Shown: positions 25,210 to 34,473, counted from the stretch's first letter. The stretch is 64,000 bases of DNA from JACPUW01 sp049115495 (GCA_049115495.1 JAGDZV010000001.1:558001-622000), one strand, 5' to 3'. The notes: generated from the letters alone by a model not told the origin. Translations and numbers: made by a program.

Positions 25210-26229
25210 TTATCTGACAAAGCCTAAATTAGCTGTCTTTTCGCCTTTTACTAACTGAACTTCTGTACAAACGTCAAACGGAAAGCTGACGCTCTGTGTA
25301 ATTCTAGAAGAGAATAAACCTAAGCCATTTTCAATGTTGGTATACTCAGGCCTTTTTTGAACTATGCCAATTGATGGCTCATTCACATTTATGTAATCAT
25401 AAAGCTCTTGCCCTCCCCCATGAAAAACGAATTCCATAGTTAAAGGTAGCCTAACGGTGTGTTCATCTGATAAAGGCTCGAGTCTAAGCGCCACGTAATC
25501 GTAAAACTCCTCGCCTTCTATTCTCTGAGAAATTTTTGCGCCGCCATTATCATTTGATGCCCTTAAGCTTCTACCAATTATCCAATTTAACTCTTTTACG
25601 GTTGTATCATTATTTAAAGTGTCAATTTCGGCATAGTGAAAAATAGCATCGAAATCGTAAAACTTTACTTTTCTACCTGAGAAGATTTCCATACTTCTAT
25701 CAATGTAAGCGATTAGGTTTCGTTCTCTATCGCAAGTAGCAAAACTCATTTTTGTAAGAGAAGAAATAGGAGAACGAATGGTTCCTTCTTTTGCAATGCT
25801 TATAGATGAGCTCATGAAATAACCTGTACGTGTGTTTTCAATTTCAAGCTTAAAGGGCCTTGACTCATTAATTTTATAACCCACTGGTGTGCGATAAACC
25901 CATTGGTCTGGGGCCGCAAAAACACCTTCATCTTTACCTGACAACCTTACTCGGTTTAGTGGAATAATCTCTTGTCCTTCAATTAACCTGGCACTTATAT
26001 CATCATCATCAAAATAAAGGGAGTCTTCTATCTGCGCAATTTCATTGGCGTCTACATCATCATTTAAATAAAGTCTGTTTAGTTTGAGATATTGAACACT
26101 ATCATCTTTATCCAAAATCATATAGGCCAAACCTATTTCTTTCCAATTGGCATTAACTTCAAAATCAGTTTCGCAACTGGTAAAGCCAATAATTGATGAA
26201 ATAATTAAAATAAAAGCGATTAAACGCAT
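25210..26229 (-). CDS. Bacteroidota lipoprotein of unknown function
   Basis: From ATG 26229 this encodes 339 residues with signal MRLIAFILIISSIIGFTSC (Cys19). The body opens ETDFEVNANWKEIGLAYMIL and ends in the NGLGLFSSR block (PEYTNIENGLGLFSSRITQS) shared by a group of large Bacteroidota lipoproteins that are often left as hypothetical or grouped with DUF4249. It is beta-rich and lacks obvious enzyme motifs. A TTG start at 26262 is open but lies upstream of the signal peptide; the promoter element at 26260-26267 also excludes it. Confidence 0.75.
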   Translation of the reverse strand: MRLIAFILIISSIIGFTSCETDFEVNANWKEIGLAYMILDKDDSVQYLKLNRLYLNDDVDANEIAQIEDSLYFDDDDISARLIEGQEIIPLNRVRLSGKDEGVFAAPDQWVYRTPVGYKINESRPFKLEIENTRTGYFMSSSISIAKEGTIRSPISSLTKMSFATCDRERNLIAYIDRSMEIFSGRKVKFYDFDAIFHYAEIDTLNNDTTVKELNWIIGRSLRASNDNGGAKISQRIEGEEFYDYVALRLEPLSDEHTVRLPLTMEFVFHGGGQELYDYINVNEPSIGIVQKRPEYTNIENGLGLFSSRITQSVSFPFDVCTEVQLVKGEKTANLGFVR

Positions 26230-26259
26230 ATTGGGAGTTTGCTTTATCAAAATATTTGG

Positions 26260-26267
26260 CAAAAATA
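26260..26267 (-). promoter_or_regulatory. putative -7 promoter element for the 339-residue lipoprotein
   Basis: The minus strand reads TATTTTTG (TAnnTTTG). Transcription would begin near 26254, about 25 bases before ATG 26229, supporting that start over the upstream TTG. Confidence 0.5.
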
Positions 26268-26322
26268 AACCGTAATAAAGGTTACAACAGTTTTACTTCA
26301 TAATTGGTGAAAGATTAAGAAA

Positions 26323-26352
26323 TTGTAAGATTAAACACCAATACTACATTTG
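26323..26352 (+). promoter_or_regulatory. putative promoter of panB (-33 and -7)
   Basis: TTG at 26323-26325 and TACATTTG at 26345-26352 are separated by 19 bases, the spacing expected for the Bacteroidota primary sigma factor. The ATG of panB is 14 bases further on. Confidence 0.65.
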
Positions 26353-26366
26353 CCAAAAATTATGTA

Positions 26367-27185
26367 ATGAGCGTACACAACGAAAATTACAAAAGAATTA
26401 CAACGCACGTACTTCATTCAATGAAGCTGAAAGGCGAAAAAATTAGCATGCTTACCGCTTATGATTACACATTAGCCAAAATTGTAGATAGCGCGGGAAT
26501 TGATGTAATTTTAGTTGGCGACTCAGCAAGTAATGTTATGGCGGGCCATGAAACAACTTTGCCAATTACACTTGATCACATGATTTACCATGCTTCTTCA
26601 GTTGTAAGAGCTGTGGAGCGCTCACTAATAGTTGTTGATTTGCCTTTTGGATCATACCAAGGAAACTCAAAAATTGCGCTTGACTCTTCGATTCGAATTA
26701 TGAAAGAATCTGGTGCTCATGCTGTAAAACTTGAAGGTGGTGTTGAAATTAAAGAGTCAATTACTAGAATTCTTTCTGCTGGTGTGCCTGTAATGGGTCA
26801 CTTGGGATTAACACCACAAAGTATATACAAATTTGGCACCTACACCGTAAGGGCAAAAGAAGAAGCCGAAGCTGAAAAACTAATTGAAGATGCCCTGCTG
26901 CTTGAAGAATTGGGCTGCTTTGCATTGGTGCTTGAAAAAATACCAGCGCATTTGGCTAAAAAAGTTTCAGAAAAACTAACCATACCTACCATTGGTATTG
27001 GAGCCGGTGGCGATGTAGACGGACAGGTTTTGGTTTTACATGATATGCTTGGGCTTAATAAAAACTTTAGTCCTCGTTTTTTAAGACGATACCTAAACCT
27101 TTACGATGAAGTTACTGGTGCGGTTCAAGGCTACATTAATGATGTAAAAAGCAGAGATTTTCCTAACGATCAGGAGCAGTATTAA
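26367..27185 (+). CDS. panB: 3-methyl-2-oxobutanoate hydroxymethyltransferase
   Basis: PanB uses methylene-tetrahydrofolate to make ketopantoate, the first committed step to pantothenate and CoA. The 272-residue protein has the family motifs KISMLTAYDYTLAKIVDSAG, ILVGDSASNVMAGHETTLPI, VVDLPFGSYQ, GAHAVKLEGG and PVMGHLGLTPQS. It is normal in length. The stop overlaps the start of the pseudouridine synthase gene by one base (TAATG). Its product feeds the pathway that ends with CoaE, encoded at 13538-14113. Confidence 0.96.
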   Translation: MSVHNENYKRITTHVLHSMKLKGEKISMLTAYDYTLAKIVDSAGIDVILVGDSASNVMAGHETTLPITLDHMIYHASSVVRAVERSLIVVDLPFGSYQGNSKIALDSSIRIMKESGAHAVKLEGGVEIKESITRILSAGVPVMGHLGLTPQSIYKFGTYTVRAKEEAEAEKLIEDALLLEELGCFALVLEKIPAHLAKKVSEKLTIPTIGIGAGGDVDGQVLVLHDMLGLNKNFSPRFLRRYLNLYDEVTGAVQGYINDVKSRDFPNDQEQY

Positions 27186-27871
27186 TGCCGATTACTGATA
27201 ATGATGTTTTGTTTGAAGACAATCATCTTATTGCAATTCATAAACCCGTAGGTATTTTAAGCCAAGGAGATAAAACGGGTGACTCTTCTATTATTGAATT
27301 GCTAAAACGGTACATAAAAGATAAATACAATAAACCTGGCAATGTTTACGTGGCTCCACTTCATAGATTAGATAGGCCGGTGCAAGGCGTGTTACTCTTC
27401 GCCAAAACAAGTAAAGCCGCCGAAAGAATGAATAAGGCTTTTAAAGAGAATAGGGTTAATAAAACCTATTGGGCAATTGTAGAAGGCCAAGTGAAAAATA
27501 AAACCGGAACTATTATTTCATTCCTAAATAAGAATTCAAAAACAAATATTGTTTCTTCTTTTAAAAACCAAAAACCAAACTCTAAAGAAGCTAGAACCAC
27601 TTTTAGACAGCTTAATAGCCGAAAACACGGAAGCTTAATTGAGTTAAAACCAATTACTGGTAGGTCTCATCAACTACGGGTGCATTGCGCTTCTGAAATT
27701 GGTAACCCAATTTATGGTGACATAAAGTATGGGTCAAAACATAAAACATCAAATCGATCGCTATACCTTCTTTCTAGAAGTATTGAATTCACGCATCCGG
27801 TAACAAAAAGTGAGATTCAAATTTTAAGCAATGAACCCAACCATGGGCTCTGGAAAGATTTTATAGATTGA
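27185..27871 (+). CDS. RluA-family RNA pseudouridine synthase
   Basis: The 228-residue enzyme consists of the catalytic domain only, without an S4 domain. It shows IHKPVGILSQGD, the active-site HRLDRPVQGVLLFAKT with the catalytic aspartate, NKTYWAIVEG and the GRSHQLRVHCA motif. It isomerises uridine to pseudouridine in rRNA or tRNA; the site cannot be told from sequence. It is translationally coupled to panB, an arrangement found in several Bacteroidota. Confidence 0.9.
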   Translation: MPITDNDVLFEDNHLIAIHKPVGILSQGDKTGDSSIIELLKRYIKDKYNKPGNVYVAPLHRLDRPVQGVLLFAKTSKAAERMNKAFKENRVNKTYWAIVEGQVKNKTGTIISFLNKNSKTNIVSSFKNQKPNSKEARTTFRQLNSRKHGSLIELKPITGRSHQLRVHCASEIGNPIYGDIKYGSKHKTSNRSLYLLSRSIEFTHPVTKSEIQILSNEPNHGLWKDFID

Positions 27872-27939
27872 CATTTTGTTGATCTCAAGTTTTTATTAAA
27901 GCTTGTAATCTATTATTTTTACTAAGTAAAAGACAGGTA

Positions 27940-28332
27940 ATGAGTAGGTTGACAATTTTATTTATCGGTATTTATTTAACAATGTTATGCTCTTGTGGTG
28001 GCGGCAATGAACTTAAATCATTGATTTCAAACACACAAGAAATAGAATTAAAGCGAGTTGACACTGCTGGAGCTGTGCTTAGCAGAATTACCATATCTGA
28101 TAAAAAAGAAATTAAAGAACTGCTTTCAGTAGTTTCTAATGCTGAAGCTCCTTCATATAAATGTGGACATGACTACGAAATTCAATGCAAGCTAAATGAC
28201 AACAATTTTGTTGCTATTGACCTTAATTCTGATGACATTTGCTCCATGGCATCGTTCATTTATAAGGATGAATTGATGTTTAGGTATTTAAATAAGGAGA
28301 AATTAGAATTACTTAAAAGTAAATTGAATTAA
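27940..28332 (+). CDS. hypothetical small lipoprotein
   Basis: I do not recognise this 130-residue protein. It has a signal peptide with lipobox LCSC (Cys19) and a small globular domain with two further cysteines (YKCGHDYEIQC) and a third in DDICSMAS, which could form disulfides in the periplasm. It ends 2 bases before the M48 protease lipoprotein gene, so both are likely co-transcribed, and it may be an accessory to that protease; this is inference from context. Confidence 0.65.
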   Translation: MSRLTILFIGIYLTMLCSCGGGNELKSLISNTQEIELKRVDTAGAVLSRITISDKKEIKELLSVVSNAEAPSYKCGHDYEIQCKLNDNNFVAIDLNSDDICSMASFIYKDELMFRYLNKEKLELLKSKLN

Positions 28333-28334
28333 GG

Positions 28335-29147
28335 ATGAGATTGAATTCATTAAAAGTTACTGTACTTTTTATAATTGCTGCAGCCGTTTTGTCGTGCGAT
28401 GCTTTAAAATCTGGCGTTAATAGTGTAAACATTTTCCCAATAAGCCAAGACAAACAGCTTGGCCTGCAAGTAAAGGCTGAAATAGCTTCGAAGCCAAATG
28501 AATACAAACTCCTTGAGAGAAGTAAGCACAAGGCAGCTTATAAGCATCTTGACAGAATGATGACAACCATTTTAAATTCTGGACAAGTAAAATATAAAGA
28601 TGAATTTGCTTGGGAAGCTTATTTGGTTCATGACGATAACGTTCTAAATGCATTTTGTACTCCCGGCGGCTATATTTATGTATATACCGGACTTATAAAG
28701 TATTTGGATAATGAGAGTGATTTGGCCGGAGTATTAGGACATGAAATTGCACATGCCGATAGAAGACATTCAACAGCGCAATTGACCAAATTATATGGTG
28801 TAGAAATTCTATCGTCAATAGCTTTAGGAGAAAATAGTGGAACAACCATAGCTCAAGTAGCCAAAAGCTTGGCTTCTTTAAAGTTTAGTAGAAGCCATGA
28901 GACTGATGCTGATGCCAACTCTGTAAAGTATTTATGCCCTACTGAATATGAAGCCGATGGCGCTGCTGGTTTTTTTCAAAAACTCTTAGACAACCAACAG
29001 GCTGGTGGCACTCCTGAGTTTTTAAGTACGCACCCAAGCCCTGCAAATAGAGTTGAAAAAATTAAAGCCGAAAAAATAGAGCGCTCATGCTCTGGTGGTA
29101 AAACATTTGATACTAGATACAAAGAATTTCAAAACGCTTTACCTTAG
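28335..29147 (+). CDS. M48 family metalloprotease, lipoprotein
   Basis: The 270-residue protein has a lipoprotein signal ending AAAVLSC (Cys19), followed by an M48 catalytic domain with DNVLNAFCTPGGYIYVYTGL, the zinc motif GHEIAHADRRH (HExxH near residue 136-140) and the third ligand in SRSHETDADANSVKYL. The C-terminal THPSPANRVEKI is also typical. M48 lipoproteins (BepA/LoiP-like) degrade misfolded outer-membrane or periplasmic proteins. It follows a small lipoprotein gene by 2 bases. Confidence 0.93.
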   Translation: MRLNSLKVTVLFIIAAAVLSCDALKSGVNSVNIFPISQDKQLGLQVKAEIASKPNEYKLLERSKHKAAYKHLDRMMTTILNSGQVKYKDEFAWEAYLVHDDNVLNAFCTPGGYIYVYTGLIKYLDNESDLAGVLGHEIAHADRRHSTAQLTKLYGVEILSSIALGENSGTTIAQVAKSLASLKFSRSHETDADANSVKYLCPTEYEADGAAGFFQKLLDNQQAGGTPEFLSTHPSPANRVEKIKAEKIERSCSGGKTFDTRYKEFQNALP

Positions 29148-29156
29148 GCTTTTTTT

Positions 29157-29738
29157 TTGGAAAACACTTTTTTAGAATTCTTAAAGCGGTTTAGATATTT
29201 AAGCCCTAAAGATCTCTATAACCTATATAACATTGCCAAGCTTAAGAAGTACAAAGCAGGTGAAACTATAGTTAGAGAAGGAGACTTTTTTAAATACACC
29301 CTTGGCATTTCAAAAGGGCTTATAAGAACCTATGTAATTACGCATGAAGGTGAAGAACGAACGGTGCGTTTTGCTAGAGAAGGCCAATACGCTGGTAGCT
29401 CGGCAAGCGTTATAAATAATAAGCCATCATTTGAGTATTTAGAAGTTCTTGAAGACACCTTTTGCATTGAGCTTGACTTGGTAGCCTTGAAAAAACTAAC
29501 TGAAAATAATATTAGAATATTAAGACTTTGGGACGATGGAATTTGTGAAGCTTTTGTGGAAGCTATTGATAGAGTTCAATTTTTAACAACCCTAAGTCCG
29601 GAGCAGCGCTATAGGCAATTACTTAAAGAGAATCCGAGCCTAATTAACCGGGTGCAGCAAAAACACTTGGCATCGTATTTGGGTATTACCACAGTTTCAC
29701 TTTCAAGAATAAGAAGTAGGGTTTTGAGCAAAGACTAG
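29157..29738 (+). CDS. Crp/Fnr family transcriptional regulator
   Basis: The 193-residue protein has a cyclic-nucleotide-binding-like beta roll (about 20-130: KKYKAGETIVREGDFFKYTL, EGEERTVRFAREGQYAG) and a C-terminal winged helix-turn-helix (QQKHLASYLGITTVSLSRIRSRV). No Fnr-type N-terminal cysteine cluster is present, so the signal is a small molecule or something not visible here. TTG at 29157 is the only plausible start, just after a T run. It precedes a rhodanese and a formate/nitrite channel and could regulate them or the TGAC-N4-GTCA sites near the nos genes; that link is a hypothesis. Confidence 0.88.
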   Translation: MENTFLEFLKRFRYLSPKDLYNLYNIAKLKKYKAGETIVREGDFFKYTLGISKGLIRTYVITHEGEERTVRFAREGQYAGSSASVINNKPSFEYLEVLEDTFCIELDLVALKKLTENNIRILRLWDDGICEAFVEAIDRVQFLTTLSPEQRYRQLLKENPSLINRVQQKHLASYLGITTVSLSRIRSRVLSKD

Positions 29739-29752
29739 CTAAGCGCATTAAT

Positions 29753-29764
29753 TAACAATTGTTA
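29753..29764. promoter_or_regulatory. perfect 12-bp palindrome TAACAATTGTTA
   Basis: This palindrome lies 15 bases after the Crp/Fnr gene and upstream of the small ORF and rhodanese gene. It is a possible operator; the loop is absent, so it is not a terminator. Confidence 0.3.
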
Positions 29765-29823
29765 TTTCGAGCCCATTTTAACTGACGTTGATTTGCACTC
29801 GTAAAAAACAAAAGTTATTTAGA

Positions 29824-29964
29824 ATGCACCTAGTTTCAAAAAACTCATCTTATCAAGAATTACCAAAATCAGTAAAGTCTATTTTAAATGTTTGTAAATG
29901 CGTTGTATTCGCATCGCTTTTACCAGCAATATATTTCTTTGGCAAGTTGGTTACTGAACTCTAG
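29824..29964 (+). CDS. possible 46-residue single-pass membrane protein
   Basis: A short ATG-initiated frame encodes MHLVSKNSSYQELPKSVKSI followed by a hydrophobic segment (about 27-42, VVFASLLPAIYFFG). It ends 12 bases before the rhodanese start. The composition, with a polar N-terminus and one membrane helix, suggests a real small protein, but no homologue is known to me and the frame could be chance. Confidence 0.4.
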   Translation: MHLVSKNSSYQELPKSVKSILNVCKCVVFASLLPAIYFFGKLVTEL

Positions 29965-29976
29965 AAGTTTACAGAA

Positions 29977-30441
29977 ATGAGAACTGTTATTGTTGATGTA
30001 AGAACAAAAAAGGAATTCAATGATTTTTGCATTCCTGGAAGCGTTAATATTCCTTCGAATAGTTTTGGGATTAGAGACTTTGAACCTTTTAAAAACTCAC
30101 ACATCTCTTTGATCTGCGAAACCGGAAGAAGGGCGGCAAATGTTATGACAGAGTTAAAATGGGCTGGTTTTAGCGACGTTTCAATTCTTGACAAGCAAAT
30201 GAGTGTACTCGCTGAAACTAAGAGTAAAAACTCAACCGAAGGATGGACAATTGACAGACAATTTAGATTGACACTTGCGGTACTTTTAGGCATCTCTTTT
30301 CTTGGCATTTTCGTTGGCATTTTAGCCGCTTGGAGTATCCCCCTTATAATTTTCGCTGGACTTCTATATTCTTCAATTTCAAACAATTGCTTCCTAAAAA
30401 TGCTTATTACTGCAATGCCTTGGAATAGAAAAGTTGCCTAA
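29977..30441 (+). CDS. rhodanese-like membrane protein (YgaP type)
   Basis: The 154-residue protein joins a short rhodanese domain (1-80) to two membrane helices (about 95-140, a DUF2892-like tail). The active-site loop CETGRRA begins with Cys47, and the motif VDVRTKKEFNDFCIPGSVNI is typical. YgaP-like proteins transfer sulfane sulfur at the inner membrane; in E. coli YgaP is involved in S-nitrosylation chemistry. The gene is convergent with the formate/nitrite channel, with 5 bases between the stops. Confidence 0.85.
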   Translation: MRTVIVDVRTKKEFNDFCIPGSVNIPSNSFGIRDFEPFKNSHISLICETGRRAANVMTELKWAGFSDVSILDKQMSVLAETKSKNSTEGWTIDRQFRLTLAVLLGISFLGIFVGILAAWSIPLIIFAGLLYSSISNNCFLKMLITAMPWNRKVA

Positions 30442-30446
30442 CCTTT

Positions 30447-31292
30447 TTATTTCTTTTTAAGGTAAACAAACCAGTAAACAAACCCTACCAATACAGCGCC
30501 ACCTATTACATTTCCAATAGTTACAGGCAATAGGTTTCCCAATAAAAAATTCGTCCAATCTAAATCAGCAAAGTCATTTGGTACTTTGCCTATTGCATGC
30601 CAAAAAGTTTGGGGTGCAAATGACTTAATGAGCAAAGCCTTAAATATGAAGTACATATTGGCAATACTGTGTTCAAAACCGGCTGCTACAAAAGCTGTAA
30701 TTGGAAATATAATGGCCAATATCTTGTCAATTGTTGAGCGAGCACTAAAACACAGCCACACCGCCAGGCAAACAAGTATATTGCATAAAACACCAAGGGT
30801 AATGGCTTGTATAAAATTGAGTTGGCACTTTGCGGTGGCAATATTTAAGGCATTTAATCCAACGGCTCCGTTGTTAAATGTGTACTGCAACGAGTAAAAC
30901 ATGATAATTGCCAAAGAAAAGGCCCCTACCATATTGCCAAAATAAACTATTCCCCAGTTTCTAAAAACTGCTCTTAAACTCACCTTTTTGCTGGCCCAGG
31001 CCATTACAATCAGGTTATTACCCGTAAAAAGTTCGGCACCGCCTACAATTACTAAAATGAGACCGAGACTAAACGCTAAACCGGAGAGCAACTTGGTCAT
31101 TCCCCAATAAAGATTTGAGCTCGTAGTAACCGTAGTAGCGAATATGGCACCTAAACCTATAAAGGCCCCGGCTAGCAAGGCTAAAACGAAAAGCTTGGAA
31201 AACTTCATTTTCGATTTTGCTACACCAATATCTTGGGCTTTCTCTGCCATCTCGTTTGGCATGAATGCATTAAAGCTGTATTCTTTCTTCAT
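30447..31292 (-). CDS. formate/nitrite transporter (FNT) family channel
   Basis: The 281-residue protein has six membrane helices and FNT features: a cytosolic start MKKEYSFNAFMPNEMAEKAQ, FVLALLAGAFIGLGAIFATT, ELFTGNNLIVMAWASKK and GNLLPVTIGNVIGGAVLVGF. The family forms pentameric channels for formate, nitrite or hydrosulfide; FocA and NirC cannot be separated by eye. ATG 31292 is chosen because upstream in-frame TTG (31346) adds residues lacking family similarity, and a promoter element sits between them. Proximity of a Crp/Fnr gene and a rhodanese suggests nitrite or sulfide handling. Confidence 0.88.
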   Translation of the reverse strand: MKKEYSFNAFMPNEMAEKAQDIGVAKSKMKFSKLFVLALLAGAFIGLGAIFATTVTTSSNLYWGMTKLLSGLAFSLGLILVIVGGAELFTGNNLIVMAWASKKVSLRAVFRNWGIVYFGNMVGAFSLAIIMFYSLQYTFNNGAVGLNALNIATAKCQLNFIQAITLGVLCNILVCLAVWLCFSARSTIDKILAIIFPITAFVAAGFEHSIANMYFIFKALLIKSFAPQTFWHAIGKVPNDFADLDWTNFLLGNLLPVTIGNVIGGAVLVGFVYWFVYLKKK

Positions 31293-31319
31293 GGTTTTGG
31301 TTTGAACTCTATTGAAGCT

Positions 31320-31327
31320 CAAAACTA
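31320..31327 (-). promoter_or_regulatory. putative -7 promoter element for the FNT channel
   Basis: The minus strand reads TAGTTTTG; the start codon at 31292 follows 27 bases later. Confidence 0.5.
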
Positions 31328-31366
31328 TGAAGGTAATTAGGACCAAAAACTGACTTGGCTCATTAA

Positions 31367-32242
31367 TTAGAATAATGACATTTCGTGAAGCCTTTCGCCT
31401 ACCAATTTGGGTTTAAAACCTGTGGCGAATGCCATTGAACAATTCATGCTTGCATCTTTAGCTCTTGGGGCGGCCATTTTTACATCATCGTTTGAAATAC
31501 GCTTTATTAGGGCCTTATCAAAGCCAAAGGCATCGGCCATTTTTAACCCGAAATCATATCTACTTAAAGCTTCCTTTCCACCAAGATGAAGAACGCCTGA
31601 AACATACTCTGCAGCCATTAAAAGACCATTTGCCGCGTCATCAGCATATAAGGTGTTTCTTATTTCATCGTAGAAAAGACCCAAGGACTCCCCTGCTTTA
31701 AACTTTTCAATAAATCCTTGAATAAAACTCAAGCCAACTTTACCTACCGGACCAAACATTAAAGGCATTCTACAAATTGCGGCATTGGGCGCATTCTTGA
31801 GAATAATATCCTCAGCCATTGCTTTATGTTCACCATAGAGCATTATTGGGTTTCGGTCATCATCCTCTGCATAGTTTCCCTTTTTACCATCAAATACCAA
31901 ATCGCTTGATGTAAAAACCAGTTTCACGCCTCTATCTGCACATTGCTTCGAAAGAATTTCGTTGGCAATTACGTTTCCTTTACTACTTTCGACGGGGTTG
32001 AGTTCACAAAAATTAGGATGAGAAGCCGCCGCACAATGTATTATGATCTCTGGCTTTGCTGCGTCTAGCATGTCTACCACTTCTTTCTCTGAAGAAAGGT
32101 CAGTTTTAAAAGATATTACTCCTTCAATCTCTGGATCATGACTTCTATGTTGGGCACTAACGTAGTAGCTTTCTCTAGCCACTTTTACCACATTCCAACC
32201 TAAAAAGCCACTTGCTCCTGTAACTAAAAGTTTCTTTTTCAA
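31367..32242 (-). CDS. RmlD-like NAD(P)-dependent sugar-nucleotide reductase (extended SDR)
   Basis: The protein begins LKKKLLVTGASGFLGWNVVK with the Rossmann GxxGxxG, and has IIHCAAASHPNFCE, FTSSDLVFDG, the catalytic YGEHK (Tyr-x3-Lys) and RNTLYADDAANGL. This is the RmlD substrate-binding family, which reduces dTDP-4-keto-rhamnose or related sugars. The product is about 291 residues from TTG at 32242; the frame is open to 32305, but the added residues have no family match and no ATG is available. No other rml genes are near, so the substrate may differ. Confidence 0.8.
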   Translation of the reverse strand: MKKKLLVTGASGFLGWNVVKVARESYYVSAQHRSHDPEIEGVISFKTDLSSEKEVVDMLDAAKPEIIIHCAAASHPNFCELNPVESSKGNVIANEILSKQCADRGVKLVFTSSDLVFDGKKGNYAEDDDRNPIMLYGEHKAMAEDIILKNAPNAAICRMPLMFGPVGKVGLSFIQGFIEKFKAGESLGLFYDEIRNTLYADDAANGLLMAAEYVSGVLHLGGKEALSRYDFGLKMADAFGFDKALIKRISNDDVKMAAPRAKDASMNCSMAFATGFKPKLVGERLHEMSLF

Positions 32243-32331
32243 TGTATTATTTGATAATTCGTATCCAAATGAAAAAACCTGAATCTCCCGAATCGATCGG
32301 AACAAAAAGTTCTTGGTGATGTAAATAAAAC

Positions 32332-34473
32332 TTACTGAACTACTACAATTCTATGTAGTGACTTTCCATTTTGACCATTTACTTGTACAAAGTAGGTTCC
32401 TGATGGCAAAGAAGGTAAGCTTATTTTGTCTTTTGAAAATCCGCTTAGTCTTCGTTTTCCTGTAATGTCAGTTATTACGAAATTGAAGTTTCCTGCACCT
32501 AAAACAATTAAGTAATCATTGGCAGGGTTTGGAAACACTTTTACCCCCTTAGAAATATGATCAATGCCAACAATAGTTACATTTTCTTCAGCTGACGAAT
32601 TGAAACAACCATTTTCATCTGTTACTTCAACGGTATAAAGCCCACTTTCACTGGCAATAAAATATGGATTTGTGCTTGTTCCAACTTCATTACCATCTTT
32701 AAACCACTTGTATGAGCTTGCAATGGCCGTAGTATATATGCTATCGTTTTCGCTAGCAATATCAGGTTTCGCTGGTAATGGGTTTACGTTTATAGTAATT
32801 TCTGAAGAGCTTGTTTCGCAGCCATTATTATCTGTAGCTGTTACAGAGAAAGTTCCCGATGCATCAACTGTGATTTTGTTGCCTGTATTGTTATTGCTCC
32901 ACAAATAGCTGGTAAATCCACTTGATGCTTCAAGGTCAACCGATCCGCCTTCGCAAAACTCTGTGGCTCCTGAAGGGGTAATACTTGGGTCTGTAGTTGA
33001 ATAAATACTGGTTTGAACAGAGCTCGCACTTCCTGAGCACCCATTGGCGTCAGTTACCGTAAGTTCAATTGTTACGGCCGAGCTTACGGTAATGGTTTGT
33101 GTACTTTCATTGGTACTCCAATCATATTTACTGTACGATTGATCAGCGCTCAGGTCTGTACTTCCACCAGGGCAAAAACTTAAAGCACCTTTAATGCTTG
33201 GCGTTGGATTGGCATTTACTTTAACAAAAACACCAGTGGTGTCACTGCAATTGGAATTCCCAATTGTTTTGCTCACTTCAAGGCTATACCAGCCCGTTTT
33301 GTCAGCAGTAATTGTTGAATTTGGGCTAGTACCATTCTTCCATGTCCAGCTATTGGTTGCGCCGCTAACACCGCTAAGGTCAACACTATTCCCTTCGCAA
33401 AACTCAAGTGCTCCATTTGCACTAATATTTGCTTTTACGCTACCGCATGCATCTAGTTCAAATTTTCTGATGGCATTATTGTTTTGATCACAAAACAGAT
33501 ATTCAAAAGCAGAAATTTGAAGTATAGCCTTTGCACCATCTAACAGAGCATTTGTGTCGTTATCGTTTTTATAACCGCAAAAAATTCTTGGATACTTTCC
33601 TACAAAAAAGGTATCGGCTCCATTTAAACCAGAGATCTGACAACCATGCGAAGTAATAATACTCCCGCTACTATCTACCAATACCGCTTCAGGTGTCCAT
33701 AGGTCTTTAAATACCGTAGAAACAGAACCTGAGCTCTTCTCTATAAATCTAATTCTGCTATTGCTTTTGTCAGCAACATAGATATTGTCGCTACTGTCTA
33801 TATATAATCCTGTTGGATAAAAGAACTTAGCCTTAGTATCTTTATCTCCATTAGCAAGGCCACTTATTCCGGGGTCGCCGGCATACGTAGTAACCACTCC
33901 GGCAGATGAAATCATTCTTATACAGTGGTTTCCGGCATCAGCAACGTAAATATTTCCTTTTGAATCCACTGCAACATCGCTAGGTGTATCGAACTCAGCC
34001 GCGCTTCCGGTAGCATCATTATGTCCTGATGTTCCGGCTTTACCAGCCAATAAGGTTACCTCTTGTGAAGTTGAAACTTGACTAAAGTTATCCATTTGCC
34101 TAATGGTATGATTTCCGGCATCGGCTATATAAACCTTGCTACCAACGGCTATTCCCCTTGGAGAATCAAATGTGGCATTTATTCCGAAATCATTTTTTTT
34201 ACCACGAGTGTTAAGCTTTCCTGCTCTAGGGTAAAACTTACCATCACTTTTATTGTACATGTAAATTGTATGCGAACCTTCATTGGTAACGTAAATGTTA
34301 CCATTGGCATCGTAGGTCATTCCCCAAGGTTTGTTTAATCTTACATTGGCCAAAGTGGTTCCTGCCGAAATTCCACCAGGTGAGTTGACTTTTCCTGCCC
34401 ATTTAGTAACGGTTTGCGCCTGAACCGAGATGGTAAAAGAGGCAAAAAATAATAGGGTAAAAATGATTCTCAT
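32332..34473 (-). CDS. secreted NHL-repeat protein with Ig-like repeats and T9SS sorting domain
   Basis: The 713-residue product has a cleavable signal (MRIIFTLLFFASFTISVQAQ), about five NHL beta-propeller repeats (for example VAVDSKGNIYVADAGNHCIR, LYIDSSDNIYVADKSNSRIR), then four Ig/PKD-like repeats with an FCEGGSVDL/FCPGGSTDL motif, and a type A C-terminal domain starting VKVFPNPANDYLIVLG and ending GKSLHRIVVVQ. It is exported by the T9SS and displayed or released at the surface. ATG 34473 is preferred over a TTG two codons earlier. It sits between RmlD-like and methyltransferase genes. Confidence 0.9.
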   Translation of the reverse strand: MRIIFTLLFFASFTISVQAQTVTKWAGKVNSPGGISAGTTLANVRLNKPWGMTYDANGNIYVTNEGSHTIYMYNKSDGKFYPRAGKLNTRGKKNDFGINATFDSPRGIAVGSKVYIADAGNHTIRQMDNFSQVSTSQEVTLLAGKAGTSGHNDATGSAAEFDTPSDVAVDSKGNIYVADAGNHCIRMISSAGVVTTYAGDPGISGLANGDKDTKAKFFYPTGLYIDSSDNIYVADKSNSRIRFIEKSSGSVSTVFKDLWTPEAVLVDSSGSIITSHGCQISGLNGADTFFVGKYPRIFCGYKNDNDTNALLDGAKAILQISAFEYLFCDQNNNAIRKFELDACGSVKANISANGALEFCEGNSVDLSGVSGATNSWTWKNGTSPNSTITADKTGWYSLEVSKTIGNSNCSDTTGVFVKVNANPTPSIKGALSFCPGGSTDLSADQSYSKYDWSTNESTQTITVSSAVTIELTVTDANGCSGSASSVQTSIYSTTDPSITPSGATEFCEGGSVDLEASSGFTSYLWSNNNTGNKITVDASGTFSVTATDNNGCETSSSEITINVNPLPAKPDIASENDSIYTTAIASSYKWFKDGNEVGTSTNPYFIASESGLYTVEVTDENGCFNSSAEENVTIVGIDHISKGVKVFPNPANDYLIVLGAGNFNFVITDITGKRRLSGFSKDKISLPSLPSGTYFVQVNGQNGKSLHRIVVVQ

